From NCBI GenBank assembly GCA_938017655.1, contig CALIJO010000060.1, positions 1-33,273 on the forward strand: 33,273 nucleotides of DNA, in the 5' to 3' direction. The position numbers and the translations under genes are program-made. The stretch's first letter is position 1. Every line of letters starts with the position of its first letter. This DNA is from an uncultured Candidatus Saccharibacteria bacterium. GTDB taxonomy: Bacteria > Patescibacteriota > Saccharimonadia > Saccharimonadales > Saccharimonadaceae. Below, one piece after another: positions 1 to 8,148 of the stretch. The notes under the pieces were generated by a model. It worked only from the letters and a program-made list of their open reading frames with translations, searched no databases and was not told the DNA's origin.

Positions 1-518
1 ATCCTTCGGCGGCCCTACTAGCAGAGAGGCAAAACACGGATGGTTCAATTATTTTAGCGACCTTAGAGGGCACCAGGCCACTGCTGGTAGAAATTCAAGC
101 TCTAGTTTCGACCACGAATTTTGGTTACCCAAAACGTGCGGCTTCGGGTTTTGACCTGAATCGATTAAATTTGCTGATTGCGGTGATCGAGCAACGTACT
201 AAACTAAAATTAGATGATAAAGATGTTTTCTTAAACGTGGTGGGCGGGATTAAAATTAAAGATTCAGCTGCCGATCTCGCAGTATGTCTTGCGATTGCTT
301 CGGCGGCAGCAGGACGGAAGCTCGGCGAAGATTATGTAGTGTTCGGTGAAGTGGGTTTGGGGGGAGAAATCCGCTCGGCTTTTCGACCAGACCAAAGAAT
401 CGCTGAAGCGAAAAAATTAGGTTTCAAACATGCTATCGCACCTGCGACAATTCATGATAAATTTGTGATTCCAGTCAAAGATTTACGCACGACTTTAATT
501 AAATATGTGAACGAGTAG
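1..518 (+). CDS. radA: RadA/Sms DNA repair protein, C-terminal part (5' end outside window)
   Basis: The open frame already runs at base 3 and carries the RadA C-terminal Lon-like domain. Visible hallmarks are EGTRPLLVEIQALV, then YPKRAASGFDLNRLNLLIAV (encoded about 132-185), and the segment DVFLNVVGGIKI. RadA is a RecA-like ATPase of recombinational repair that drives branch migration of D-loops; this C-terminal domain lacks the Lon protease catalytic dyad. The zinc finger, Walker A and KNRFG motif lie upstream of the window and cannot be checked. A start at 171 would be an internal codon and is not used. The stop (516-518) is 6 nt before the ruvC ATG, so the two recombination genes are probably co-transcribed. 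Confidence 0.93.
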   Translation, partial: PSAALLAERQNTDGSIILATLEGTRPLLVEIQALVSTTNFGYPKRAASGFDLNRLNLLIAVIEQRTKLKLDDKDVFLNVVGGIKIKDSAADLAVCLAIASAAAGRKLGEDYVVFGEVGLGGEIRSAFRPDQRIAEAKKLGFKHAIAPATIHDKFVIPVKDLRTTLIKYVNE

Positions 519-524
519 AGATAG

Positions 525-1001
525 ATGAGAATTTTAGGAATTGACCCGGGTACAGGGATTTGCGGTTTTGGCGTAATCGAGGTAAAACAAACTGGTCGCG
601 CCAAAATGATTGATAACGGTGTGATTGCCACGCCGCCACATACCCCACTTTCAGAGCGTCTACTCGATATTTACGAATCAATGCACGAAATTATTAAGCT
701 AAATAAGCCGGATTGTGTGAGTATCGAAAAACTTTTCTTTACCAAAAATATAACGACTGGTATTTCGGTGGCGGAGGCGAGAGGGGTGGTGCTTTTAGTT
801 TGCAAACAACACAAACTGCCAACCTTCGAATACACACCAAATGAAATTAAAAAAACCATGACCGGTTATGGTTCGGCCGATAAAAAACAGATGCAGGAAA
901 TGGTCAAACTGCATCTGGATTTAACTAGTGTACCAAAACCGGATGATGCGGCAGATGCTTTGGCGGCCGCGATTACTCATTCCCTAATGCATCGATTCTA
1001 A
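525..1001 (+). CDS. ruvC: Crossover junction endodeoxyribonuclease RuvC
   Basis: RuvC resolves Holliday junctions by paired nicks after RuvAB branch migration. At 158 residues it is close to the usual ~160-175. The RNase H-like fold is seen in MRILGIDPGTG at the N-terminus (D7), E68 in SIEKLFF, and PDDAADALAAAITH at the C-terminus (D141 and D144). These correspond to the four acidic metal ligands of the family. The gene follows radA by 6 nt with no obvious strong Shine-Dalgarno, consistent with read-through translation from radA. It ends just before a hairpin terminator and converges on clpP. Confidence 0.96.
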   Translation: MRILGIDPGTGICGFGVIEVKQTGRAKMIDNGVIATPPHTPLSERLLDIYESMHEIIKLNKPDCVSIEKLFFTKNITTGISVAEARGVVLLVCKQHKLPTFEYTPNEIKKTMTGYGSADKKQMQEMVKLHLDLTSVPKPDDAADALAAAITHSLMHRF

Positions 1002-1011
1002 AAGATTTATA

Positions 1012-1041
1012 AAAAAACACCTGCAAGCGCAGGCGTTTTTT
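1012..1041. terminator. Bidirectional hairpin terminator between ruvC and clpP
   Basis: An A-run (1011-1017), a 7-bp stem (1018-1024 with 1029-1035) with a 4-nt loop, and a T-run (1036-1041). On the minus strand the stem is closed with one G-U pair; on the plus strand there is one A-C mismatch. It therefore serves the convergent ruvC and clpP transcripts, probably better for clpP. Confidence 0.8.
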
Positions 1042-1053
1042 GTAAGCATAGAA

Positions 1054-1656
1054 TTATTTAGCGATGACTTCGTCGATAATGCCGTAATCTTTGGCTTCGT
1101 CGGCGGACATCCAATTATCACGATCCATATCTTTGATAATTTGGTCGACTTTTTTACCGGTGTTTTTAGCGAGAATTTCAGCGAGACGTTTCTTCAAGAA
1201 AATACCTTCTTTGAGCATAATTTCCTGATCGGTAATCTTGCCCTGAGTGCCAGAACTTGGCTGATGAATCATCACGCGAGCATTCGGCAAGGCAAAACGC
1301 TTGCCTTTGGCGCCACAGCTGAGCAACATGGCACCCATAGAGGCCTGAAGACCGATACCAATAGTCTGAACATCTGGCTCAATATAATTCATCGTGTCGA
1401 TAATAGCGAGACCATCGTAGACGGAGCCGCCTGGAGAATTGATATAAAGCTTGATATCTTTCTTAGGATCTTCATGAGCGAGAAAGAGGAGCTGAGCTAC
1501 CACAAGATTGGCGGTGTGAGCATTGACGTCCTCACCGAGAAAGATAATGCGGTCGTTTAGGAGCCTGGAGTAAATGTCATAAGAGCGTTCGCCACGATTG
1601 GTGGTTTCAATGACGGTCGGTACGAGATAATCTTTGGGGTTCAAATTAGTTTGCAT
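1054..1656 (-). CDS. clpP: ATP-dependent Clp protease proteolytic subunit ClpP
   Basis: ClpP forms the barrel-shaped serine peptidase that degrades proteins unfolded by Clp ATPases. The 200-residue product has the Ser-His-Asp triad in usual context: S106 in QASMGAM, H131 in MIHQPSSG, and D180 in MDRDNWMSADEA. The oxyanion/strand motif NSPGGSVYDGL is at about 73-83. It is the last gene of the clpC - HExxH protein - clpP operon, 15 nt after the upstream stop, with an AAGGAAAGGA ribosome-binding sequence before the ATG. Its likely ATPase partner ClpC is in the same operon and carries a GF-type ClpP-docking loop, so the complete machine comes from one transcript. Confidence 0.97.
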   Translation of the reverse strand: MQTNLNPKDYLVPTVIETTNRGERSYDIYSRLLNDRIIFLGEDVNAHTANLVVAQLLFLAHEDPKKDIKLYINSPGGSVYDGLAIIDTMNYIEPDVQTIGIGLQASMGAMLLSCGAKGKRFALPNARVMIHQPSSGTQGKITDQEIMLKEGIFLKKRLAEILAKNTGKKVDQIIKDMDRDNWMSADEAKDYGIIDEVIAK

Positions 1657-1671
1657 GGTAATTTCCTTTCC

Positions 1672-2694
1672 TTATTTTTGAGATTCGAGTTCATTAGAAA
1701 CGGCGTTAGAATTAATCTGGTTCATCAGCTGATTTTCGAAAAGCACATGGTTATTATATTCGGTAATTTGCTGGTTTATGGTGTCGATGGATTGCTGAAT
1801 ACTCTGATAAGTAGCTTCATGACGATTGATACGTGCTTCCAGAGTAACACGTTCGTTTTGATAGCGCCAACCAGAAATTTTACCGGATTCAACACGTCGA
1901 TTAAAATCCAGGATTAACTGATTTAGGGCATTGGTTTCACTATTGTAGACCTCAGTTTGCTGATTAATAGTAGCCTGCTTGGCGTCGATTTCAGATTTAA
2001 GTGAAGTGAGTTTGTCATTAAGCTTTTGAAAAACAGAGTGATATTGCTGATTAAAATCTGTGATGGTCTGACGGCGCTGAAAATAGGCGGCATAATGTTT
2101 TTCGAGATATTCCGATAACTCAGCGACTTCGGTACCGAGACGCGAATGTAGTTCATCATAGAAATCATCCTCAGAATAACTTTTGATTGAGGTGCGAATT
2201 TCATGATCAGCTGGGAGATTATCGTAGGCTTTTTTGATTTCCTCGTTCAAGTGATCTTTTTCCCAAAACGGGACGCGCTGATAAGCAGCATGAAGCATCT
2301 CGTGGGCCGTAGTCACCTCGATTACCCCTGGGAGGTCACTTGATTCGACATGATAGAGATAAATCCGATCAGTGTCATGGACATAACAACCCAGGACGTA
2401 AACTTCATGATTATGAGAATGACAACTCTGGTTGAAGGCCTGTTTTTCCTGCAAAGCTGGATGAGTGGCAAGCAGAGTCTTCGAAGCTTTTTCCGTAAGA
2501 TTGAGTTTCTGAACGTAAGGCTTCAGGGTGTCAGAGATTTGAAAATCATAACCCTTAATGTCATCCTGTAAGCAAATAAAGGCAAAGGCGCCAGCGAAAA
2601 GTGTACCAAAAATCACAAGTCCGCTAAGCAGGTCGGCGAGTGCCGGACTGCGCCGACGAGACTGAACGGAGACTTCTGACGGTGAATTTTCCAT
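1672..2694 (-). CDS. Membrane-anchored protein with HExxH metallopeptidase-like motif and C-terminal coiled coil
   Basis: No family I can name with certainty; 340 residues. A short basic N-terminus is followed by one membrane segment (about 20-42), so most of the protein is probably outside the cytoplasm. A zinc-metallopeptidase-like motif AHEMLHAAY lies at 130-138 (H131, E132, H135). A downstream ELHSRLGTEVAEL segment (181-193) could supply a third ligand. Residues about 200-320 are Gln/Glu/Asn-rich and predicted coiled coil. Two cysteines (C91, C103) flank the region before the motif. It starts one base after the clpC stop (TAA-T-ATG) and ends 15 nt before clpP, so it belongs to the CIRCE-controlled Clp operon. 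A role in envelope proteostasis is inference only. Confidence 0.75.
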   Translation of the reverse strand: MENSPSEVSVQSRRRSPALADLLSGLVIFGTLFAGAFAFICLQDDIKGYDFQISDTLKPYVQKLNLTEKASKTLLATHPALQEKQAFNQSCHSHNHEVYVLGCYVHDTDRIYLYHVESSDLPGVIEVTTAHEMLHAAYQRVPFWEKDHLNEEIKKAYDNLPADHEIRTSIKSYSEDDFYDELHSRLGTEVAELSEYLEKHYAAYFQRRQTITDFNQQYHSVFQKLNDKLTSLKSEIDAKQATINQQTEVYNSETNALNQLILDFNRRVESGKISGWRYQNERVTLEARINRHEATYQSIQQSIDTINQQITEYNNHVLFENQLMNQINSNAVSNELESQK

Positions 2695-2695
2695 A

Positions 2696-5176
2696 TTATT
2701 TTTCAGTGCTTTCGATCTTTAGTTTAAGCTTATCACCTTTTAAGCTAATTTGGGCGATTTGTCCTGGCAAAATTTCCTCTGCAATAATCGCATCAGAGAG
2801 TAAGGTTTCCAAATTATCTTCGATAGCCCGGCGTAATGGTCTGGCACCATTTTTGGGATCAAAACCTTTTTCGATAAGGAAGTCACGGACTTTAGTATCG
2901 AGCTTCAAGCCGATGGCTTTTTCAGCAAGACGCTTTTTCAAATCTTCAATCATATTATCAAAGATTTCTTCGACTTGCTTACGAGAAAGCGCATGGAAGA
3001 CTTCGATAGCATCGAGACGATTGATGAGCTCTGGTCGCATAGACTTCTTCAAAGCTTTCATCGCGGCACTTTTACTGGCTTCGTAATCCTCGGTGATAAA
3101 TTGATCCTTGGTTTTTTGATGACTAGAGAAACCGAAGGCCTGATCGTTATACATTTCGTCGGAACCGAGGTTGGAAGTCAGAATCACGATGGTATTATTG
3201 AACTTCACACGATTACCTTGACCGTCGGTGAGAACCCCATCTTCAAGAATTTGCAGCAGCATATTAAAGACATCTGGGTGAGCTTTTTCAATCTCATCGA
3301 AAAGCACCACGGAATATGGGTGACGGCGCACCGATTCGGTTAATTTACCACCGTCATCATAACCAACGTATCCAGCTGGCGCACCGACTAGGCGCGAAAC
3401 GTTGTGCTTTTCACCAAATTCCGACATATCGATTTTAATTAAAGCATTCTCACCACCGAAAACTTCGCGCGCGATCACCCGAGCAAGCTCGGTTTTACCC
3501 ACACCAGTCGGGCCCATAAAGAGGAAGGAACCAATCGGACGTCTAGGGTCACTAATACCGGAACGACCACGGCGAATAGCCTTAGCCACGTCATGAATCG
3601 CTTCATCTTGGCCGATGATAGCCTTATCGAGATGTGCTTCTAATTTCGAAAGGACTTTCAATTCACTACCGTGCACCTTGGAAACTGGAATACCGGTCTT
3701 GAGAGAAATAGCTTCGGCGAGGTTTTCTTCAGTGAGAACTGGTGAAATATTTTCATCGACACCAGCCTGCTCGAGTGATTTGATTTTTTTCTCTAATTTG
3801 GCGAGACGAGTTTTGTAGAGAGCGGCTTTTTCGAAATTTTCAGCCTCAGCACTATCTTCAATTTTTTGCTGAAGAGATTCGCGCTCGATCTTTAATTTTT
3901 TATATTCGCCGCTGCCACTCTTATCGGCAGCAACCTTGGCGATAGCACTGGCTTCATCGATCACATCGATGACTTTATCTGGCATGTAGCGATCATTGAT
4001 ATAACGCTTCGACATACTGACGGCGGTTTCAATAATCTTATCTGGAATCACCACGCCATGATGCTTTTCGTAATGCGATTTAATCCCCTTCAAGATACGT
4101 ACGGTAATAGCATCGGAAGGCTCTTCGACGATCACGGTTTGGAAACGACGCGCGAGAGCCTTGTCTTTTTCGATAGATTTGCGATATTCATCCATAGTAG
4201 AAGCGCCAATCAGATGAATCAAACCACGCGCGAGAGCTGGCTTCAAGATATTTGCGGCATCCAGGCTACCCTCAGAGGAGCCAGCGCCGGTTAAGAGATG
4301 AATTTCGTCGATAAAGAGAATAAGATCCTTACTTTCGATGGCTTCGTCGACGATACCTTTAATGCGCTCCTCGAAATCGCCACGGAATTTAGTGCCGGCG
4401 ACTACAGAGCTGAGGTCGATTTGATAAATTTTCTTGCCAATCAAATTGCCTGGCACCTCATTTTTGGCGATACGAGTGGCGAGACCTTCGACAATGGCGG
4501 TCTTACCCACACCCGCTTCACCGATCAGTACAGGGTTGGACTTGGTTCGACGAGAAAGCACGGTGAGAGCGCGCTCAATTTCACGATCACGACCGATTAC
4601 AGTATCAAGGCGACCTTGACGAGCCAATTCGGTAAGATCCACGCCGTATTTCGTGAGCCACTTGAGCGGACGTTTACGCTTAAAATCATTTTTCTTTTGA
4701 TCAATCTTGGCTTCTTCGGCCTGCTTTTCGGCAAATTCTTCAATAGTTTTCGATAATTCCGTAAGATCAACATCGAGACCTTGAAGAATCAAGCTGGCGC
4801 GAGAGTTTGGCTGGCGAATCAGAGCATAAAGTAGGTGCTCGGTACCAATTAATTTAATCCCCTGCTCTTTCACAAAGTTGGAAGCGAGGCGCAAAGTCAG
4901 AACGGCAGCCTCGGAAAGCGACATCATGGCCATATCCGCACCGGGGACTTCGATGGCGGTATGATTCATCAGTTTTTCAACCTGGTCGAGATTCACATCC
5001 TCATCAGCGAGGAAGCGCGCACCGGTGGAGGTATCCTGCGAAAGAATGCCGAGAAGCAAATGTTCGGTGCTCATGTAGCCATTATTATAACGCTTAGCAT
5101 AATAATCGGATTTCTGAAGCGCAAAACGAGCATTCTCGGTCAATTTATTCATTATTTCAGTAAATTCATCTTGCAT
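2696..5176 (-). CDS. clpC: ATP-dependent Clp protease ATP-binding subunit ClpC
   Basis: An AAA+ unfoldase with two ATPase modules, 826 residues. Order: N-terminal Clp repeat domain (1-~145), D1 with Walker A GEAGVGKT (219-226) and Walker B LILFIDEIH (285-293), a UVR-type coiled middle domain (~427-465), D2 with GPTGVGKT (555-562) and VVLFDEIE (623-630). The AFGF loop (~680-683) is the kind that docks onto ClpP. No zinc finger, so ClpC rather than ClpX/ClpE. I chose the ATG at 5176, not the in-frame TTG at 5194, because that TTG lies inside the promoter. With a -10 box 6 nt upstream of the ATG the mRNA should be leaderless. First gene of the clpC - HExxH - clpP operon; HrcA regulation is expected from the CIRCE. 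Confidence 0.96.
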   Translation of the reverse strand: MQDEFTEIMNKLTENARFALQKSDYYAKRYNNGYMSTEHLLLGILSQDTSTGARFLADEDVNLDQVEKLMNHTAIEVPGADMAMMSLSEAAVLTLRLASNFVKEQGIKLIGTEHLLYALIRQPNSRASLILQGLDVDLTELSKTIEEFAEKQAEEAKIDQKKNDFKRKRPLKWLTKYGVDLTELARQGRLDTVIGRDREIERALTVLSRRTKSNPVLIGEAGVGKTAIVEGLATRIAKNEVPGNLIGKKIYQIDLSSVVAGTKFRGDFEERIKGIVDEAIESKDLILFIDEIHLLTGAGSSEGSLDAANILKPALARGLIHLIGASTMDEYRKSIEKDKALARRFQTVIVEEPSDAITVRILKGIKSHYEKHHGVVIPDKIIETAVSMSKRYINDRYMPDKVIDVIDEASAIAKVAADKSGSGEYKKLKIERESLQQKIEDSAEAENFEKAALYKTRLAKLEKKIKSLEQAGVDENISPVLTEENLAEAISLKTGIPVSKVHGSELKVLSKLEAHLDKAIIGQDEAIHDVAKAIRRGRSGISDPRRPIGSFLFMGPTGVGKTELARVIAREVFGGENALIKIDMSEFGEKHNVSRLVGAPAGYVGYDDGGKLTESVRRHPYSVVLFDEIEKAHPDVFNMLLQILEDGVLTDGQGNRVKFNNTIVILTSNLGSDEMYNDQAFGFSSHQKTKDQFITEDYEASKSAAMKALKKSMRPELINRLDAIEVFHALSRKQVEEIFDNMIEDLKKRLAEKAIGLKLDTKVRDFLIEKGFDPKNGARPLRRAIEDNLETLLSDAIIAEEILPGQIAQISLKGDKLKLKIESTEK

Positions 5177-5182
5177 AATTCT

Positions 5183-5210
5183 ATTGTATAGCAAATATTA
5201 GCACTGTCAA
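5183..5210 (-). promoter_or_regulatory. clpC promoter (leaderless)
   Basis: On the minus strand a perfect -35 TTGACA (5205-5210), 16-bp spacer and -10 TACAAT (5183-5188) sit directly before the clpC ATG (5176). Only 6 nt (5177-5182) separate the -10 from the start codon, so transcription should begin at or next to the ATG. The -35 lies inside the CIRCE operator. Confidence 0.82.
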
Positions 5211-5224
5211 GCAATGAGTGCTAA
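5198..5224. promoter_or_regulatory. CIRCE operator (HrcA binding site)
   Basis: TTAGCACTG - 9 nt - GAGTGCTAA, matching the canonical CIRCE inverted repeat (TTAGCACTC-N9-GAGTGCTAA) at all but one base. CIRCE is bound by the heat-shock repressor HrcA. Here it covers the -35 of the clpC promoter, so bound HrcA should block RNA polymerase and heat should induce the clpC operon. Confidence 0.93.
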
Positions 5225-5287
5225 TTATTTCTAGCTACAAGACAGGTTTAGGTAATTATTACAAAGTTAACAGAGGCGGATTTTAAC

Positions 5288-6370
5288 TTAGGCAGATTTC
5301 AGAACTTCAAGACCTGGGAGAGTGCCATGAATTAAGAATTCGAGACTAGCGCCACCACCGGTGGAAACTAAAGAAAAATTGAGTGGGGGCTGGTCGGAAT
5401 ATCGGTTTTGTAAGAGGTTTTCTACGAAGCCCGTAGTATCACCACCGCAGATTACGGAAAGATTTTCGGCTGGGTTCTTAGTGCCAATTGTCTCAGCGAT
5501 AACCCTGGAAGCAAAATCAAAAGGTGGTTTTTCGGTAAGACCGAGAGTGCCATTCCAAATAATAGTACGAGATTTTAGCACGAGGTCGATTAGCTGGTCG
5601 AGGGATTTGGGACCGATATCGAGTTTGGCGCCAGATTCATCCTCGGTAAAATCCGTAGCGACGGTAATTTGAGGTAAATCTGAAGTAAATCCATCGGCAG
5701 CGATTTTACCTCCGACAAAAATATGGTCAGAGAGCGAGGCGAAGTGTTCGATGAGCGGAGATTTATCCTTAACCTTAGCCCCACCAATAATTAAAAGTAC
5801 AGGGTGAGGTGGGTTTTCTTGTACCTTCTTTAGATTTTCGATTTCTTGCTCGACTAGTAAACCCATGGCGCTCGGAAGTAGCCGCGGCAAGGCATCAGTG
5901 GAAGCATGGGCGCGATGCAAAACACCGAAGCCGTCCTGAACAAAACAATCTGGCTGAACCGTATCAAAGATGGCCTCGGCAAAATCTTTTGAATTTTCCT
6001 CTTCGCCGGGATGAAAGCGCAAATTTTCTAGTAAAATCACCGCACCTTCTGGGGCTTCAGAGATTAATTGCTTGGTATCTTCACTAGTAGTTTCGGGTGC
6101 AAAAAAGACTTCGCGTTGTAACAAACGAGAGAGTTCAGCCGCGACTGGTCGTAAGGAAAATTCCGGCATAACCTTCCCTTCTGGACGACCGAGATGAGAA
6201 ATGATTACCAGTTTTTTAACCTGATGATCCAAGAGATACCGAATAGTAGGAAGAGATTTTTCGATACGTAAATTATTTTGAATTAGGCCATTTTCGAGCG
6301 GCACATTATAATCCGTGCGAAGTAAAACGGTTTGATGTTCTGGGTGCAAAAAATGAAGATTGCGATACAT
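5288..6370 (-). CDS. pgk: Phosphoglycerate kinase
   Basis: Catalyses 1,3-bisphosphoglycerate + ADP to 3-phosphoglycerate + ATP in glycolysis. Family motifs in order: RTDYNVPLENG (18-28), SHLGRPEG (~58-65), LLENLRFHPGEEEN (~112-125), FVQDGFGVLHRAHAST (~143-158), GGAKVKDKSPLIEHF, IWNGTLGLTEKPPFDFAS, CGGDTTGFVENL and STGGGASLEFL near the end. At 360 residues it is shorter than the usual 390-415, with loops trimmed rather than a motif lost. It lies downstream of pyk with its own leaderless promoter. Confidence 0.96.
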   Translation of the reverse strand: MYRNLHFLHPEHQTVLLRTDYNVPLENGLIQNNLRIEKSLPTIRYLLDHQVKKLVIISHLGRPEGKVMPEFSLRPVAAELSRLLQREVFFAPETTSEDTKQLISEAPEGAVILLENLRFHPGEEENSKDFAEAIFDTVQPDCFVQDGFGVLHRAHASTDALPRLLPSAMGLLVEQEIENLKKVQENPPHPVLLIIGGAKVKDKSPLIEHFASLSDHIFVGGKIAADGFTSDLPQITVATDFTEDESGAKLDIGPKSLDQLIDLVLKSRTIIWNGTLGLTEKPPFDFASRVIAETIGTKNPAENLSVICGGDTTGFVENLLQNRYSDQPPLNFSLVSTGGGASLEFLIHGTLPGLEVLKSA

Positions 6371-6376
6371 GTTTTA

Positions 6377-6405
6377 ATTATACCGCAATCTTCTAATCGT
6401 GCTAA
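6377..6405 (-). promoter_or_regulatory. pgk promoter (leaderless)
   Basis: Minus-strand -10 TATAAT (6377-6382) lies exactly 6 nt from the pgk ATG (6370). A TTAGCA hexamer (6400-6405) is at 17-bp spacing. No Shine-Dalgarno fits in the remaining leader. Confidence 0.78.
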
Positions 6406-6414
6406 AGCTTATGA

Positions 6415-7848
6415 CTAAATGCTACGAATTTGGATAGTATCCGTACCGCCAATCACGTTTGGTTGACCAGAAACAATTACCGCGAGCACCTTGTCTTCGC
6501 CTGGTTTAGTATTGATGTAGCCAGAAGCCTTGAGCTCTTGGACGAGATCGATGCCATAATTCTCAGAGAATGGACGTTCGAAGCTGGCGTTAGCATAGTT
6601 CAAAGCCAATTGACTAGCCACACGCTTGTTCGAAGTCACAGAGATAATTGGGAGATTTGGACGTTCTGCAGAAATTGAAACCGCAGTAGCACCAGAGGCG
6701 GTCTCACAAACGATAACATCAGCGTGAATTTTTTCAGCAAGACTAACGGCAGCATTAGCCACGGCGTTGTATTCACGATTTTCACCAGTGACATCCTGGT
6801 CAATTGGGTCGACCTTGGAATGGTTCTGAGTGTAAAGAATAATTCGCTTCATTTGCTTCACAGCTTCGATTGGGTATTTACCGTTGGCAGTCTCATCAGA
6901 AAGCATGACAGCGTCAGCGCCCTGAATTACAGCGTTGGCAACGTCAGAAACTTCAGCGCGGGATGGACTAGGACTATCCACCATGGAGCCGAGCATCTGG
7001 GTAGCTACGACACAGATTTTACCGTGCTTGCGGCAAAGGCTAATAAGTTTGCGTTGAACGATAGGGACAACTTCGTTGCCAGCTTCGACAGCCATATCAC
7101 CGCGGGCGACCATAATACCATCAGCAGCTTGAACGATAGCTTCCATTTTTTCATCAGTTTCGATAGCTTTTTTGGTTTCGATTTTAGCGATAATTTGAGC
7201 AGTAGAACCGAGGGAAACCAAGATTTGACGAAGTCTTTCGACATCATCCGCGCTCTGAATGAAACTCATGGCCACATAATCAAAATCGCGGGTAGCACCA
7301 AATTCGATGTCAGCCATATCTTTTTCGGTAATCACATCACCACCGAAGTCGGTATCTGGAAGGTTGAGACCCTTGCGGCTCATAATCGTACCTTCGTTTT
7401 CAACCTTAACCTTAATAGCGGTGTCACTTACAATTTCCGTGACGGTAGAACGAATTTTACCATCAAAGATGAAGAGAGGTTCACCAACTTTCATGCGCTC
7501 AGCGAGATTATACTGCACTGGAAGAAGATTCGAACCGTCGTGTTCAGCGACAGTATAATCGAGAATCAGTTCATCACCTGGCTTGACTTCGTAATGATTA
7601 TCTTTAATTACGCCGAGGCGAATTTTAGGACCTTGAATATCCTGGAGAATGGCAACAGAGCGGCCTTTTTTCTCAGCAGCTTTTTTAATCCAAGCGATTT
7701 GCTCATCGCGTTCTTCATAACTTCCGTGAGAGAAGTTGAGGCGGCAGCAGTTAACGCCGGCCATGACTAGCTCGGCAATTTTTTCTTCAGTGAAGACGGC
7801 TGGACCGATGGTAGCCAAAATTTTAGTTCTTTTATATAGTTTACTCAT
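6415..7848 (-). CDS. pyk: Pyruvate kinase
   Basis: Converts phosphoenolpyruvate + ADP to pyruvate + ATP, the last step of glycolysis. The 477-residue product begins MSKLYKRTKILATIGPA. It shows CCRLNFSHGSYEERDEQ (34-50), MSRKGLNLP, the pyruvate kinase signature in IIAKIETKKAIE, VARGDMAVEAG and TQMLGSMVDSPSPSRAEVSDVANAV. It has A, B and C domains but no extra C-terminal PEP-utiliser domain. I chose the start at 7848: the frame stays open upstream to 7986, but that would run through tRNA-Pro on the opposite strand and add 46 residues unlike the family. It is followed by pgk, so two ATP-forming glycolytic enzymes are adjacent. Confidence 0.96.
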   Translation of the reverse strand: MSKLYKRTKILATIGPAVFTEEKIAELVMAGVNCCRLNFSHGSYEERDEQIAWIKKAAEKKGRSVAILQDIQGPKIRLGVIKDNHYEVKPGDELILDYTVAEHDGSNLLPVQYNLAERMKVGEPLFIFDGKIRSTVTEIVSDTAIKVKVENEGTIMSRKGLNLPDTDFGGDVITEKDMADIEFGATRDFDYVAMSFIQSADDVERLRQILVSLGSTAQIIAKIETKKAIETDEKMEAIVQAADGIMVARGDMAVEAGNEVVPIVQRKLISLCRKHGKICVVATQMLGSMVDSPSPSRAEVSDVANAVIQGADAVMLSDETANGKYPIEAVKQMKRIILYTQNHSKVDPIDQDVTGENREYNAVANAAVSLAEKIHADVIVCETASGATAVSISAERPNLPIISVTSNKRVASQLALNYANASFERPFSENYGIDLVQELKASGYINTKPGEDKVLAVIVSGQPNVIGGTDTIQIRSI

Positions 7849-7858
7849 ATCGTTTGAT

Positions 7859-7864
7859 ATTATA
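7859..7864 (-). promoter_or_regulatory. pyk -10 box
   Basis: Minus-strand TATAAT ends 10 nt before the pyk ATG, predicting a 5' leader of only about 3-4 nt. I see no convincing -35 hexamer. Confidence 0.6.
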
Positions 7865-7909
7865 ACATAATTGTGATTATCTTGTGTTTTCGTGGTAAGA
7901 TAAACATAT

Positions 7910-7985
7910 CTGGGTGTGGCGCAGTTGGTAGCGCGCGCGGTTCGGGACTGCGAGGTCGCCAGTTCGAATCTGGTCACCCAGACCA
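7910..7985 (+). tRNA. tRNA-Pro (anticodon CGG), CCA encoded
   Basis: Cloverleaf read directly. Acceptor CTGGGTG (7910-7916) pairs with CACCCAG (7975-7981), the D-stem is GCGC/GCGC, and the anticodon stem CGCGG/CTGCG has loop TTCGGGA (anticodon CGG). The T-stem GCCAG/CTGGT has loop TTCGAAT, followed by discriminator A and genomic CCA (7983-7985). The gene is divergent from pyk. A plausible -10 TAAGAT is at 7896-7901. Its 3' 21 nt recur 182 bp downstream. Confidence 0.96.
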
Positions 7986-7987
7986 TT
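7967..7987 (+). repeat. Direct repeat copy 1 (tRNA-Pro 3' end)
   Basis: The 21 nt from the T-loop to just past CCA are repeated exactly at 8149-8169, 182 bp downstream. This is the left copy, inside the functional tRNA gene. Confidence 0.9.
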
Positions 7988-8030
7988 ATGAAAAGAAAAA
8001 TAATCCTTCAGGGATTATTTTTGTTTTCAT
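7988..8030 (+). terminator. Terminator hairpin of tRNA-Pro
   Basis: Starts two bases after the encoded CCA. A 19-bp stem (7988-8006 with 8012-8030) with one mismatch encloses a short loop; the A-run on the left arm and T-run on the right make it usable in both directions. Confidence 0.82.
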
Positions 8031-8148
8031 ATGTATTGGGGCAACAAGATGAGAGCGTAGTTCGACTGGACGACGAAGCGAGCGAAAAATAAAAGCTTGC
8101 TTTTATTTTTTTGAGCGAGGAGGAACAGAAGGATTTTGAAAAAATCCT
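8031..8148. repeat. tRNA-tail repeat module P1
   Basis: Non-coding. After a purine-rich linker rich in CGA/GCGAGC steps there is a perfect 12-bp AT-rich hairpin (8085-8096 with 8099-8110, 2-nt loop). A second purine-rich linker (8113-8130) and a short hairpin (AGGATTTT/AAAATCCT, about 8130-8147) follow. The module leads straight into the second copy of the tRNA-Pro 3' end. Same architecture as the module after tRNA-Glu. The minus-strand open frame across 8008-8253 covers these structures and is not credited as a gene. Confidence 0.7.

Noticed and set aside
6724..7770. 348-residue plus-strand ORF
   Set aside because: Antisense shadow of pyk; its composition mirrors the opposite strand and it has no motif.
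7849..7986. N-terminal extension of pyruvate kinase
   Set aside because: It would translate the antisense of tRNA-Pro and the pyk promoter; family alignment starts at MSKLYKRTKILATIGPA.
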